A DNA stretch of 64,000 nt from Pseudomonas profundi (GTDB taxonomy: Bacteria; Pseudomonadota; Gammaproteobacteria; Pseudomonadales; Pseudomonadaceae): the NCBI RefSeq assembly GCF_008638305.1, contig NZ_VTPZ01000009.1:47153-111152 (forward strand), written 5' to 3'. Below are positions 46,067 through 59,148 of the stretch, in pieces (positions within the stretch are counted from its first letter, which is position 1; every line of letters starts with the position of its first letter). The position numbers and the translations under genes were made by a program. The notes beneath the pieces are model-generated. The model was not told where the DNA came from. It made no database searches and saw nothing but the letters and a program-made list of their open reading frames with translations.

Positions 46067-47053
46067 TCAAGGTTGCGGCGTGTACCAAACCCCGCGCGCC
46101 TTTCTTAAGTTCGGGTCATATTCACTTAGGAAGGTTTCGTAAAAATGGATTATAGGGTCTTCCATTTTGGTGGACTTCCCGTAGTTCTTTAAAATTTCTT
46201 CTACATTGCATGCCAGAAATATTTCTGAAAGATTTTCAACAACCCACTTGATTCTGTCGTCAATATCCGGCCCTGCAATGTAGCCAAACAGTTTTCGTAG
46301 AAATGGATTCGACTTTGGAATAAGTTCAGCTGCTTCTTGCCGACTAAACGTATCTAAGGTTGGATCATGTAATCGCGCTGCAAACATTCCGTAAGCAATG
46401 GTTTGAGCATAAACATCTGCAAATCCTTGTGGCGTGATGTCATGTATCAAAATTTCCTTGAAAGCCAGCATTTGATCTTTCAGCGTACTATCTTCTTGGT
46501 TAGTTTCATCGCTAGATAAAGCTTTTCCGATGATATCAGAAAGCAAGCGGGCCTTGCCCGCCATCATTTCTGCTAATTTCTTGGGGCTTTTTATTGTTTG
46601 CCCAACGTGAACGCAAAAATCTTTGATTAGATTTTCAAAATCTCCAAAATTTTCTGGCAAAGGTTTTATGTCTTTGCCTGTTATTTCTGCAATGGCAATC
46701 TTAGTAACGAGCTCACCTTCTAGGTAAAGGTGAAAGTTGATGTAGTCCGTAAAAATCAGGTTGTTTAGAGAGGCTTTATAACGGTCAAATTGTTCTTTGT
46801 TCCCAGTCTTCTTGGTACCTTCAAGGTCTTTATCGCCAATGTCTTTCGCTTCAATAAAACCAACAGGAATATTCTTCTTCGTTAAAATATAGTCAGGTGC
46901 GCCACAAATCTGTCTTTTTGGCTCGTTAGTAACAAGAACACCTGAAACAAGAGATTTGATTAGTTCAGCTAAATCACCCCGATAGGTATGCTCAGTTGCA
47001 TGGCCTGATTTGTAGTGTTGATTAACCTTGTCTAGGTAATTATTAATACTCAT
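46067..47053 (-). pseudogene. Type ISP/IIG-like restriction-modification gene cut by the IS3 element (nuclease half only)
   Basis: The 328 codons from ATG 47053 encode the N-terminal part of a single-chain restriction-modification enzyme. A PD-(D/E)xK nuclease core is visible: PD54 in GAPDYIL and E68-A-K70 in GFIEAKDIG. A helical linker follows (about 120-300). The frame ends RKARGVWYTPQP at the point where the N6-adenine methyltransferase domain should start (GxxYTP motif X), with the TGA supplied by the IS end. The methyltransferase motifs (DPACGSG, NPPY) and target-recognition region are absent from the window. AT-rich, unlike flanking chromosomal genes. Confidence 0.82.
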
Positions 47054-47686
47054 TGGTTTCCTTACTTGGTCTCAACTCGAGAGGCACATAACGGTGGTTA
47101 TATGGAATTCCCGATATGGAACATTCATTACTTCCCGCATAACAACCCAACCTGGCCTATCCGTTAAAGCTTAAACCTTATTCAAATCAAAAACTTAACG
47201 ATGGCACTGCAGACGGCCACGTAATCGCTTGAATTCCGCATTTTTTCAATTTCCAGACCACTGGCTCCCCACGCCCCCCCCAGACACGCTACCGCCGGCC
47301 CTCAATTGGCAGGCAAGCCGGTACGCTATCAATTCGAGTATGGAAGGTAGGCTGTCCTTGCCGCTTGGGCGGGAACTGCTGCAATCCATTGCTGAGCCCG
47401 CAACATAGCCCAGGGGAGTGGCGCTTGGCTATAAGCGGAAGGCCGTGAGGCGGGACACAGATGCCATGTGGTGCATGACAAGCTCCGAAAGCATGCTGAA
47501 CACCAAGCGACTAATGATGCCTCCCCCGCCCCACCTCGTTATAATGGCCGTTTTGCGCCAACTGCCCATGGCATCCGCTGGTTCTGCGCTTGCGCCCCTT
47601 CATTCACAGGGCGAGCTGCAGGCTATGCGTGGCATGCTGTGGTACCACGTTAAAGTCGCCAGCCATCACCGGACAGCCAAACACCC
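47054..47686. other. Gene-poor region upstream of valS
   Basis: In 633 bp I see no supportable gene. The left half is AT-rich and continues the foreign segment; composition changes to chromosomal near 47260. A perfect -10 hexamer TATAAT lies at 47540-47545, about 140 bp before valS, and could be its promoter, although no good -35 is evident. The long open frame across this stretch (47418-47813) overlaps the valS start in another phase and is not gene-like. Confidence 0.4.
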
Positions 47687-50551
<2,865 letters not shown>

Positions 50552-50560
50552 TTGCCCGAT

Positions 50561-50585
50561 ACCCACCTGGCCATGACAGGTGGGT
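50561..50585 (+). terminator. Terminator-like hairpin after valS
   Basis: ACCCACCTG and CAGGTGGGT form a perfect 9-bp stem with a 7-base loop, ten bases after the valS stop. No clear U-run follows, but position and stability suggest a transcription end for valS. Confidence 0.6.
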
Positions 50586-50656
50586 CTGCTGCGCGCGTGT
50601 GAGCCAGCAGCGTTCGGTTGGCTGGCATTCATCTAGCGCAACGGCGTGGACGAACA

Positions 50657-52495
50657 ATGACGAGCCTGAACAGTGATCTGATACTGGTCGTATCGCTACT
50701 GCTGATCAGCATGGTGTTGTTCGTACGCAACAAGCCGCGCATGGATGTCGTGGCCCTGCTGGTAATCGTCGCCCTGCCGCTCAGCGGCATTCTCACAATC
50801 AATGAAGCCATCGCCGGGTTCAGCGACCCCAGTGTGTTGCTGATTGCGGCGCTGTTCGTGATTGGTGACGGGTTGGTGCGCACCGGTATCGCCTACCAGC
50901 TGGGTGACTGGCTGGTGCGGCAGGCCGGCAAAAGCGAAACGCGCCTGGTAGTTCTGCTGATGCTGACCGTCGCCGGACTCGGTTCGGTGATGAGCTCCAC
51001 CGGCGTAGTCGCCATCTTCATTCCTGTGGTGCTCAGCGTGGCGGTGCGCATGGGCATTCCTGCGTCCCGCTTGATGATGCCGCTCAGCTTTGCTGGCCTC
51101 ATGAGCGGCATGCTGACGCTGGTCGCCACCCCGCCGAATATGGTGGTGCACAGCGAACTGGTGCGTACCGGTCTGCCGGGCTTCTCCTTCTTCAGCTTCA
51201 CGCCAATTGGTCTGGTGATACTCGCCTTCGGCGTGCTCTATATGCTGGTGGCGCGGCGCTGGCTGGGCGGCCGGGCAGCGGAGCTGGATGAGCGTGAACC
51301 CCGGCATAGCCTGGCCGACCTGGCTAAATCCTATCGCCTGACCGAGCGCGAGCGCCGCCTGCGCGTGCGCCCCGGCTCACCGCTGGCGAACAAGCAACTG
51401 GCCGAGATGGAGTTGCGCCAGGATTACGGCATCAACGTGATCGCCATCGAGCGCCAGCGTCGGTTTCGTACCCTGCTGGAGCTGGCCAACGGTAAGACCC
51501 TGTTGCAACCCGGCGATGTGTTGCTGGTCGATCTCGCCAGCCCGGCTATCGCATTGCTCGGCGCCTATGACGAGCTCGGGTTGGAGCCGCTGCCGCTGGA
51601 AACCTCCTACTACAGTCTGTATTCGCATCAGATGGGGCTGGCTGAAGTGGCATTGCCACCAGACTCACGCTTGCCCGGGCAGACCATCCAGGAGCTGGCG
51701 TTTCGCAGCCGCTTCCGGCTCAACGTGGTCGGCCTGCGCCGGCATGGCGAGGCGTTGCCAGGTTTGCTGGTGGATGAAAAGCTCAAGGCCGCCGATACCA
51801 TGTTGGTCGCCGGCGACTGGAAGGACATCAACCGCCTGCACGGTCTGAGCCGGGATTTTCTGTTGCTGAGCGTACCCACGGAGATCGACGAGATTGCCCC
51901 GGCGGCGCGCAAGGCACCCTATGCCTTGTTCAGCCTGGCGGTGATGATCGCGCTCATGGTCAGCGGTCTGGTGCCCAACCTGCTCGCCGCCCTGATCGGT
52001 TGCCTGCTGATGGGCGTCTTTCATTGCATCACCATGGATTCGGCCTACAAGGCGATTCACTGGCCGAGCCTGATATTGATCGTCGGCATGCTGCCCTTTG
52101 CCCTGGCATTGCAAAAAACCGGCGGTATCGATCTGGCTGTGAGTACCTTGCTACATCTGTTCGGCGATGCCGGGCCGCGCGCCCTGCTGGCCACGCTGTT
52201 TATCTGTACGGCTGTCACCGGCTTGTTCATTTCCAACACAGCCACGGCGGTGCTCATGGCGCCGGTTGCGATTGCCACGGCGCAGGCCATGGATGCCTCG
52301 CCCTATCCCTTTGCCATGATCGTTGCGCTGGCGGCATCGGCGGCGTTCATGACGCCCGTGTCCTCGCCCGTCAATACACTCGTTCTGGACCCGGGCCGCT
52401 ACCGTTTTACCGACTTCGTGCGCATCGGCGTACCCTTTACGCTGCTGGTACTGGTGATCAGTGTGACCATGGTGCCCTGGTTGTTTCCGCTGTGA
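50657..52495 (+). CDS. SLC13/DASS-family transporter with two RCK_C (TrkA-C) domains
   Basis: A 612-residue protein. About twelve helices flank a central cytoplasmic pair of TrkA-C domains (about residues 225-300, RRLRVRPGSPLANKQLAEMELRQDYGINVIAIERQ, and 318-395, LAEVALPPDSRLPGQTIQELAFRSRFRLNVVGLRR). The SNT-type motifs SSTGVVAIFIPVVLSVA and SNTATAVLMAPVAIA, and the P-rich ATPPNMVVHSEL and MTPVSSPVNTLVL, are visible. Members move sulfate, dicarboxylates or related anions with Na+; the substrate is unresolved. ATG 50657 is chosen over the in-frame 50618. Confidence 0.88.
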   Translation: MTSLNSDLILVVSLLLISMVLFVRNKPRMDVVALLVIVALPLSGILTINEAIAGFSDPSVLLIAALFVIGDGLVRTGIAYQLGDWLVRQAGKSETRLVVLLMLTVAGLGSVMSSTGVVAIFIPVVLSVAVRMGIPASRLMMPLSFAGLMSGMLTLVATPPNMVVHSELVRTGLPGFSFFSFTPIGLVILAFGVLYMLVARRWLGGRAAELDEREPRHSLADLAKSYRLTERERRLRVRPGSPLANKQLAEMELRQDYGINVIAIERQRRFRTLLELANGKTLLQPGDVLLVDLASPAIALLGAYDELGLEPLPLETSYYSLYSHQMGLAEVALPPDSRLPGQTIQELAFRSRFRLNVVGLRRHGEALPGLLVDEKLKAADTMLVAGDWKDINRLHGLSRDFLLLSVPTEIDEIAPAARKAPYALFSLAVMIALMVSGLVPNLLAALIGCLLMGVFHCITMDSAYKAIHWPSLILIVGMLPFALALQKTGGIDLAVSTLLHLFGDAGPRALLATLFICTAVTGLFISNTATAVLMAPVAIATAQAMDASPYPFAMIVALAASAAFMTPVSSPVNTLVLDPGRYRFTDFVRIGVPFTLLVLVISVTMVPWLFPL

Positions 52496-52585
52496 CGGGC
52501 GCGCAGCGCATCCGGTTTACGCCACGCGACAACTGAGTTACCTTGCCGGCCTGCGCCACCTTCCCTTGAGTTTGCGGATACCACC

Positions 52586-53593
52586 ATGCCCATCGACAAC
52601 AGCATTGTTCATCAGATACACAAGAAGCCCGACGGACAGCCGGCCAGCCTCACGCTGCGTGATGCCGAACTGGCCAGCTCCGAGGCGCTGGAACAACTGC
52701 TGGCCGGTCTGATCGAGGCCTATAACAGCAAGCCGAACAAGGCCTGGGGCTATTTCCAGCCGGAGAGTGGCGCCTACCCGTTCAGCGGCTGGTTGCAGCA
52801 ATTGCTGGATGAGGAGCAGGATTTCCTGCGCTTCTCGACCCAGGCCACCGAGCATCTGAAAACGCTGATGGAGGGCTCCAATCTGGCCCTCGGCGGGCAT
52901 GTGCTGTTTATCCGCTATCGCCAGGGCATGACCGCCTTTCTGGTCATCGCCTTGTTGCACCATACCGAGGGCGTGACCGTGACCGACGACCTGAACGTAG
53001 CGGCGGCGCGGCATCTGGATCTGTCCAGCCTGAATATGGCGGCGCGGATCAACCTGACCGAGTGGAAACAGAACGCCAGCTCCAAGCAGTACATCTCCTT
53101 CATTCGCGGCCGCAGTGGCAAGCGCGTGTCCGATTACTTCCGCGACTTTATCGGCTGCGTCGAAGGGGCCGATCCCGAGCAGGAAACCACCACCCTGCTG
53201 CAGGCGTTTCAGGATTATGTAGGCGAAGCGGACATGCCCGCCGACGAGCTCAAGGGCAAGACCAAGGCCATGAGCGGCTACGTCAGCGGTCAGGCGCGTC
53301 AGGGTGAGCAGGTCGCGCTGGAAGAACTCTCCGGCGTGATCGATGAAGAACAACCCCGCGCCTTCTACGATTACATCCGCAACAAGGATTACGGCCTGAA
53401 CGCCGAGATCCCGCCGGACAAGCGCACCCTGTCCAACTTCATGCGTTATTACGGCAAGGCCGACGGCATGTCGATCAGCTTCGAGGCCCACCTGCTGGGT
53501 GAGCGCGTCGAGTATGACGAGACCGGCGATTCCCTGGTGATCAAGCATCCGCCCAAGGGTCTGATCGAGCAGCTGAAAAAGAAGAAGCGCTAG
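52586..53593 (+). CDS. yejK: Nucleoid-associated protein YejK/NdpA
   Basis: A 335-residue YejK/NdpA-family protein. Hallmarks include the N-terminal [20 protein letters not shown], the central [25 protein letters not shown] and [23 protein letters not shown], and a basic C-terminus ending KKKKR. Known as a spermidine-nucleoid-associated protein with an unclear role. Full length and single-gene context. A start at 52586 fits the family N-terminus. Confidence 0.95.
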   Translation: MPIDNSIVHQIHKKPDGQPASLTLRDAELASSEALEQLLAGLIEAYNSKPNKAWGYFQPESGAYPFSGWLQQLLDEEQDFLRFSTQATEHLKTLMEGSNLALGGHVLFIRYRQGMTAFLVIALLHHTEGVTVTDDLNVAAARHLDLSSLNMAARINLTEWKQNASSKQYISFIRGRSGKRVSDYFRDFIGCVEGADPEQETTTLLQAFQDYVGEADMPADELKGKTKAMSGYVSGQARQGEQVALEELSGVIDEEQPRAFYDYIRNKDYGLNAEIPPDKRTLSNFMRYYGKADGMSISFEAHLLGERVEYDETGDSLVIKHPPKGLIEQLKKKKR

Positions 53594-53743
53594 CGCCCAC
53601 CGCAGCGGCCTGACATCCGGGCAACACCGTGACATCAATGCGCGGTGTGCAGACCAACCGTTATCGGAACTTCAAGCAAAACCCGGGGGTCGCTAGCTTA
53701 AGTCGATCATGAGCGGTAACTAGCCGCGCCCCCTGGAGTGCCA

Positions 53744-55549
53744 ATGCCACACCCAATCGAAGACTATGCCTTGATTGGCGATCTGTGCACCGCCGCGTTA
53801 GTCAGCCGTAACGGCAGCATCGACTGGTTCTGCCCTCCCCGTTTCGATTCACCTGCGTGTTTTGCTGCGCTGCTTGGCAATGACGAGCACGGCCACTGGC
53901 GACTGTCGCCCAGCGCCGAACCCACCGAAATCAACCGCCACTATCAGCCGGATACCCTGGTGCTCTGCACCGAGATGAGCTGCGCTCAGGGCCGCATCCG
54001 CATTACCGACTGCATGCCCTTCGATGACAACGTCACCATTTTGCGCCATGTCGAAGGGCTCGAAGGCTGCGTTGAAATGGACATGAGCCTGTTGCCCCGC
54101 TTCGACTACGGCAAGGAGGCGGCGCGCTTTGAGCAGAGCGAGAACGGCGTATGCATCACAGGTGGGGAACAACCCTTATGGCTGTTCACCGACCTGTCAT
54201 GTGAATGGCAGGACGACTGCATCAGCGCACGCTTTAGCCTGAATCCTGGTGAGCACCGGCTGATGCAGTTCACTCACCTGAGCGGCGATAGCCAGGCCGA
54301 GCGCGCACGCTGCAGCGAAGGCGCTATCGAGGACTGCGCCGGTTGGTGGCGCGACTGGGTGCGCCAGTGCAGTTACCAGGGGCGCTGGCGGGATGCCGTG
54401 GTGCGCTCGCTCATCACGCTCAAAGCGCTGACCTACGCGCCGAGCGGCGGCATGGTCGCAGCGCCGACGTCCTCACTGCCGGAAAAGATCGGCGGTGCCG
54501 CCAACTGGGATTACCGATTCTGCTGGCTGCGCGACGCGGTGCTGGCGGTCGATGTGTTCCTCGACTCGAATTTCTTCTCGGCGGCGCATGAGTGGCACAG
54601 CTGGCTGCTGCGCGCCATCGGCCAGGACAACGGGACAGTCGATGTCGACGTGCTCTACAGCATCACCGGCGTCAAACCCATGCCCGAGCGGGAACTTGGC
54701 TGGTTGCCCGGCTGGAAGGATTCCCAGCCAGTGCGTGTCGGTAACGCTGCCTCGGAACAGCATCAGCTGGATGTCTACGGTCTGTTGATGGATGTGCTGC
54801 ATATTGGCCGGCGCAGCGGCATGGAAACCACTGAGCAAACCTGGGATTACCAGTGCAAGATCATGGACTTTCTGGTCGAGCATTGGCGCGAGCCGGACGA
54901 CGGCATCTGGGAACTGCGCGGTGCACCACGGCATTACACGCACTCCAAAGTGTACGCCTGGGTCGCCTTTGACCGTTCTGTCCGTGACGCCGAAGAGTTC
55001 GGGCTGAAGGCACCCCTTGACCTCTGGCGCAGCACCCGCGACGAGATCCACGCAGACGTCTGTCGCAACGGGATCGACCCGTCGCGTAACGCTTTTCAGC
55101 AGACCTATGATGAAGCGCGCCCGGATGCCAGCCTGCTGATGATCCCGTTGCTGGGCTTTCTGCCCGCTGACGATGACCGCGTTCAGGCCACGCTGGCCTG
55201 GATCGAGGACACACTGTGCGAAGACGGCCTGGTCTATCGGTTTCTGGCAGATGATGCCTACGACGGAAGCGAAGGCGCGTTCCTGACCTGCAGCTTCTGG
55301 CTCGCCGATGTGCTGACCATGAGCGGGCGCACTGATGAGGCCGACGCGCTGTTCGAAAAACTGCTCGGCCTGCGCAACGATGTCGGGCTGCTGGCCGAGG
55401 AATACGATCCGCAGCAGGGGTTGCTTGGCAACTTCCCGCAGGCGCTGTCGCACCTGGCGCTGGTGAAAAGTGCGTATCTGATTGATCCCGACAAGGACGC
55501 TCATCGAGGCGGCCAGCCCGAACGTCACGCCTACCGCCCGGTGCCCTGA
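53744..55549 (+). CDS. Glycoside hydrolase family 15 protein (glucoamylase/trehalase-like)
   Basis: A 601-residue GH15 protein. The N-terminal beta-sandwich domain begins IEDYALIGDLCTAALVSRNGSIDWFCPPRFDSPACF, highly typical. The catalytic (alpha/alpha)6 barrel contains NWDYRFCWLRDAVLAVDVFLDS (first catalytic region), EHWREPDDGIWELRGAPRHYTHSKVYAWVAFDR with a catalytic Glu, and LLAEEYDPQQGLLGNFPQALSHLALV with the second Glu. Family members hydrolyse alpha-glucosidic bonds, including trehalose in some bacteria. ATG 53744 is preferred (GGAG upstream) over GTG 53738. Confidence 0.9.
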   Translation: MPHPIEDYALIGDLCTAALVSRNGSIDWFCPPRFDSPACFAALLGNDEHGHWRLSPSAEPTEINRHYQPDTLVLCTEMSCAQGRIRITDCMPFDDNVTILRHVEGLEGCVEMDMSLLPRFDYGKEAARFEQSENGVCITGGEQPLWLFTDLSCEWQDDCISARFSLNPGEHRLMQFTHLSGDSQAERARCSEGAIEDCAGWWRDWVRQCSYQGRWRDAVVRSLITLKALTYAPSGGMVAAPTSSLPEKIGGAANWDYRFCWLRDAVLAVDVFLDSNFFSAAHEWHSWLLRAIGQDNGTVDVDVLYSITGVKPMPERELGWLPGWKDSQPVRVGNAASEQHQLDVYGLLMDVLHIGRRSGMETTEQTWDYQCKIMDFLVEHWREPDDGIWELRGAPRHYTHSKVYAWVAFDRSVRDAEEFGLKAPLDLWRSTRDEIHADVCRNGIDPSRNAFQQTYDEARPDASLLMIPLLGFLPADDDRVQATLAWIEDTLCEDGLVYRFLADDAYDGSEGAFLTCSFWLADVLTMSGRTDEADALFEKLLGLRNDVGLLAEEYDPQQGLLGNFPQALSHLALVKSAYLIDPDKDAHRGGQPERHAYRPVP

Positions 55550-55607
55550 TTGGGTCAATGTGTATCCATTGGCAGACAAGCGCGGCGTAAATCGCCACCA
55601 TGTCGCA

Positions 55608-57557
55608 ATGATCAGACAAACCCTGCTCGACACCTTCGGTTACGACCGCTTCCGCCCCGGCCAGGAGCCGGCCATCAACGCCGTGCTGGAAGGCCGTTCG
55701 GCGGCCGCCATATTCCCGACCGGCTCGGGCAAATCGCTGTGTTATCAGCTGCCCGCCATGCATCTGCCGCATCTAACGCTGGTGGTCTCGCCGCTGTTGG
55801 CGCTGATGCAGGATCAGTTGGCGTTCCTCGACCGGCACGGCATCAGCGCTGCGAGCATCGATTCGTCGCAAAGTCGCGAAGAAGCCAGCGACGTCATGGC
55901 GCGGGCCAAAAGCGGCGAGCTGAAAATACTGATGATCTCGGTGGAGCGGCTGAAGAACGAGCGTTTCCGCAACTTTATCCAGCAGGTGCCGATATCTCTG
56001 CTGGTGGTGGACGAAGCGCACTGCATATCCGAATGGGGCCACAATTTCCGCCCGGATTACCTCAAGCTACCGGCGTACCAGAAGGACTTCGGTATTCCGC
56101 AAACACTGCTATTGACCGCCACTGCGACGCCGCCGGTCATCGCTGATATGCAGCGCAAGTTCGGCATCGCCGAGGCCGATGTCATCACCACCGGCTTCTA
56201 CCGGCCCAATCTGAATCTGCTGGTCGAGCCGGTTGCCGGCGCTGACAAACGCCAGCGTCTGGTCGAATGGCTCGGGACCCGCACAGCCGAGCCGGGCATC
56301 GTCTACGTGACCCAACAACAATCCGCCGAGGACGTCGCCAGTCATCTGACCCAGCATGGCATCCGCGCCGCGGCCTACCACGCCGGCATGGACCATGAGC
56401 GACGCGAGCGCATTCAGCGCGACTTCATGGGCGGCGATATCAACTGCATTGTCGCGACCATTGCCTTTGGCATGGGCATCGACAAGAGCGATATCCGCTT
56501 CGTGGTGCATTTTGATCTGCCCAAATCCATCGAGAACTACAGCCAGGAAATCGGCCGCGCGGGCCGCGATGGCAACCCGTCGGATTGCCTCGTACTGGCC
56601 AACCGCGACAGCCTGAACGTGCTGGAAAACTTTGTGTATGGCGACACGCCCGAGCGCACCGGCATTCGCTGCGTGCTGGATGAACTGCAGCGCGACGCCC
56701 CCGGCGGGCAATGGGAGCTGATGCTCAACGCACTCTCCACGCGCAGCAATATCCGCCAGCTGCCGTTGAAGACGCTACTGGTGCAGCTGGAGCTGCGCGA
56801 CATCATCGCGCCTCGCTACGCCTACTTCGCCGAATACCGTTTCAAGTTTCTGCACGAACCCGAGCAGCTGGCGCAGCAGTTCAAGGGCGAGCGCAAGGAG
56901 TTTGTCGAAGCGATCATCAATACCTCGCGGCGCGCGCGGACCTGGTGCACGGTGGATTTCGATGCGCTGTGGCAGCAGCACCGGGCCGAGCGGGGACGGG
57001 TAATCAAGGCGCTGGATTACTTTCAGGAAAAGAACTGGGTCGAGCTGGAAAGCAAGCAGATGACCGAGGTCTACGAATTGCTACAGCCGGATTTCGACGC
57101 CGCCAGCCTGAGCGAGGAGCTGCATGACTATTTTCACCGGCAGGAAGCCAGCGAGATCAACCGCATCCACGCCATGCTCGATCTGTTTGCCACCGAAGAT
57201 TGCCTGAGCCGACGCCTGGCGCGCTACTTTGGCGATGAACAGGTGCCCGAGCGCTGCGGACATTGCTCGGTATGCCATGGCCATCCGGCACATTTGCCGG
57301 AGCCCCCGGCATTAGCGCCACTGTCTCTGGAGCGCATTCAGCAACTCGGCGCAGCCTTTGTCGAACGCTATCAGAGCGATCAGCAGCATGCGCCCACGGC
57401 AGATTGTCTCGCGCGTTTTCTGTGCGGAATCAGCGTGCCCTTGTTCACACGGCTCAAGGCCCGGAGCCTGCCCGGCTTTGCTGCGCTGGAAGCCTATCCC
57501 TACGCCAGCGTCAGAGAGCTCGCGCGAGATAGCCTGGTTCCATCCATCGCTCGCTGA
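55608..57557 (+). CDS. RecQ-family ATP-dependent DNA helicase
   Basis: A 649-residue RecQ-like helicase. Walker A is FPTGSGKSLCYQLPA (about 36-50), the DEAH box is VDEAHCISEWGHNFRPDYLKL, motif III LLTATATPPV, motif VI HFDLPKSIENYSQEIGRAGRDGNPSDC. The RecQ zinc-binding cluster is CLSRRLARYFGDEQVPERCGHCSVC (about 567-591). No HRDC domain is apparent; the C-terminal 60 residues carry a short helical module instead. This is a longer, divergent RecQ (the chromosomal recQ is usually a different paralogue). ATG 55608 is chosen because the upstream frame overlaps the GH15 gene. Confidence 0.9.
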   Translation: MIRQTLLDTFGYDRFRPGQEPAINAVLEGRSAAAIFPTGSGKSLCYQLPAMHLPHLTLVVSPLLALMQDQLAFLDRHGISAASIDSSQSREEASDVMARAKSGELKILMISVERLKNERFRNFIQQVPISLLVVDEAHCISEWGHNFRPDYLKLPAYQKDFGIPQTLLLTATATPPVIADMQRKFGIAEADVITTGFYRPNLNLLVEPVAGADKRQRLVEWLGTRTAEPGIVYVTQQQSAEDVASHLTQHGIRAAAYHAGMDHERRERIQRDFMGGDINCIVATIAFGMGIDKSDIRFVVHFDLPKSIENYSQEIGRAGRDGNPSDCLVLANRDSLNVLENFVYGDTPERTGIRCVLDELQRDAPGGQWELMLNALSTRSNIRQLPLKTLLVQLELRDIIAPRYAYFAEYRFKFLHEPEQLAQQFKGERKEFVEAIINTSRRARTWCTVDFDALWQQHRAERGRVIKALDYFQEKNWVELESKQMTEVYELLQPDFDAASLSEELHDYFHRQEASEINRIHAMLDLFATEDCLSRRLARYFGDEQVPERCGHCSVCHGHPAHLPEPPALAPLSLERIQQLGAAFVERYQSDQQHAPTADCLARFLCGISVPLFTRLKARSLPGFAALEAYPYASVRELARDSLVPSIAR

Positions 57558-57572
57558 CGACAAACGCCAGAA

Positions 57573-57698
57573 GGTCGGGCGCGCTGCGCACGCCGTCGCG
57601 GCGAGGTCGCCACTCCTACAAAGTGCCGCCAGAGAACGAATTTGGTAGGAGGGTCGCCGGACCGCCTCGGCCCGACGGCGCGCGCAGCGCGCCTCTGG
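57573..57698. repeat. Nested inverted repeat (BIME-like) after the RecQ-like gene
   Basis: Outer arms 57578-57597 and 57674-57693 are complementary at 19 of 20 positions (core GCGCGCTGCGC / GCGCAGCGCGC). Inside them a second pair, with CTCCTACAAA near 57613-57622 and TTTGGTAGGAG near 57641-57651, is the widespread Pseudomonas TAGGAG-type repeat. The 126-bp structure separates two convergent genes and could end transcription in both directions. Confidence 0.75.
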
Positions 57699-57789
57699 TT
57701 TACTATCGTTTAGCTCCGGACCCGCTGATTATAGGAAGCCCCCCCGGCCCAACGCTGTCCGCAGTAAGCCACGTTGGTTACCCGGCCCG

Positions 57790-59148
57790 TCAGAAACCAC
57801 TTGGATAGGTATCGTCCGGTTCGGCATGCGCGGTTAGCGGCTCCTTCGCCAAAGCCTGCAGCGCATGGGTTTCGTCAAAGTGCAGCACGAAATCATACTG
57901 TTCAGGCAACCGGCTGAAAAAGTAATGGCTCTGCCGCTCGGTTTCCGGACGGTATATCACGCCGATAGCGCGGTGCAGGCGGGATTCGCTCAAGGCGTCC
58001 GTCAGTGCATTGCTTTCACGCAGGTCCAGCAGGAAGTCGGTCGGGCTGGCCTCCTGAAACAGCAGCTCATAACTGCCTGCCAGCGGCGGACGAATGCTTT
58101 TGCGCTCCGCCGGTGCATCCCAGTCGGAGGCTGCAGTGACCTCGCCGGTCGCTGTAGTAAAGCCCACCAGCAAGGCATCGCTGCCGTATTTCTCCCGCGC
58201 CAGCTGCCCGATATTGAATTCGCCGTGCCGACCCATATCCGTCGCCGCCGCGTTGCCAATATGAGAATTGTGCGCCCACACCACGACGCCCGCCTCGCCA
58301 CCCAGCTGGTAACTCAGATGTTCACGCAGGGCTTCCAGCGTCTCGAACATGTGGCCATCGCGCAGATTCCAGGAGCTGGCTTCGCCCCGGAACATGGAGC
58401 GGTAATATTCCTCGGCGTTGAGCACCAGTCGCGCGTTCTGCTCGGCGCAGAATCGCTGTTCATCCGCGACCAGACCCAGCCCGGTCAGACGTTGCAGCGC
58501 CTTGCCCTGCATGTCCATCAGTTGTTCGGTGATTTCCTTTTCGCAGGAGTCGCTCATGCCGAACGCAACGGAGTGGCCGTAGCGCTGGGGCTCACCCAGA
58601 AACTGCTCCAGACAGGCATAACGCTCGCGGGCGCGGCGCGCCGCCGGCGGATCGTGCTTGTCCAGATAGGCAATGACCGCCTGCGCGGAGCTGGACATGC
58701 TGTACAGATCCAGACCGTAAAACCCCACCGGGCGATTGCCGGCTTCGGCCCGCTCGGGGGCCTGGTTGAACGCCGCCAGCCATTTCACAAAATCGAGCAC
58801 CTCGGTGTTGGCCCACATCCACAGGGGAAAACGCTCAAACACATCCAGGGCCTGTTCGGCGGTCTTGTCGGCCCCCTGGTTCCATACAAAACGGTTGATT
58901 GCGTAGGCATCCGGCCAGTCGGCTTCCACCGCCACTGCGGCAAAGCCCAGCTCGTCGATCAGCCGGCGCGTGATTTCTGCACGCACCCGATAGAACTCCT
59001 GGGTGCCATGGGATGCTTCCCCTATCAATACATAGGGCTTGCCACGCGCCGCCTCGATAATCGCATCGTAATCGGCGTCGCTGCCTGTCAGAGGAACAGC
59101 GTGCTGCTCGATGGCGTCGATGGCCCGCTGGTCATTCGCTTTGCTCAC
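57790..59148 (-). CDS. Erythromycin-esterase-family protein
   Basis: A 452-residue EreA-like hydrolase. The conserved metal/catalytic motifs are visible as IGEASHGTQEFYRVRAEITRRLI (Glu/His near residues 43-47), AVEADWPDAYAINRFV, and VVVWAHNSHIGNA (His pair near 280). Similarity to antibiotic-modifying EreA is at the family level; environmental members more often have unknown substrates. GTG 59148 is chosen because GGGAGG lies six bases upstream. It overlaps the phosphoribosyltransferase gene by 17 bp, an arrangement seen repeatedly for this family, including natural fusions. Confidence 0.87.
   Translation of the reverse strand: MSKANDQRAIDAIEQHAVPLTGSDADYDAIIEAARGKPYVLIGEASHGTQEFYRVRAEITRRLIDELGFAAVAVEADWPDAYAINRFVWNQGADKTAEQALDVFERFPLWMWANTEVLDFVKWLAAFNQAPERAEAGNRPVGFYGLDLYSMSSSAQAVIAYLDKHDPPAARRARERYACLEQFLGEPQRYGHSVAFGMSDSCEKEITEQLMDMQGKALQRLTGLGLVADEQRFCAEQNARLVLNAEEYYRSMFRGEASSWNLRDGHMFETLEALREHLSYQLGGEAGVVVWAHNSHIGNAAATDMGRHGEFNIGQLAREKYGSDALLVGFTTATGEVTAASDWDAPAERKSIRPPLAGSYELLFQEASPTDFLLDLRESNALTDALSESRLHRAIGVIYRPETERQSHYFFSRLPEQYDFVLHFDETHALQALAKEPLTAHAEPDDTYPSGF

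Larger units (their letters stand above)
44759..46069 (+). mobile_element. Complete IS3-family insertion sequence (1311 bp)
   Basis: The element has 27-bp terminal inverted repeats at 44759-44785 and 46043-46069 that match at 23 of 27 positions (outer end TGAATC, shared core ACCGGGTTT and TGGAGGCC). It carries the usual two overlapping-phase genes orfA and orfB. The bases flanking the two ends (ATCCA on the left, AGGTT on the right) do not form a target-site duplication, suggesting that one flank was deleted or rearranged after insertion. Its right end interrupts the restriction-modification gene at 46070. Confidence 0.95.

Noticed and set aside
44754..46074. Target-site duplication around the IS3 element
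   Set aside because: The flanks ATCCA and AGGTT do not match in direct orientation at 3 to 5 bp.
54473..55633. 386-codon open frame antisense to the GH15 gene
   Set aside because: Shadow of the GH15 frame; the composition reflects GC bias.
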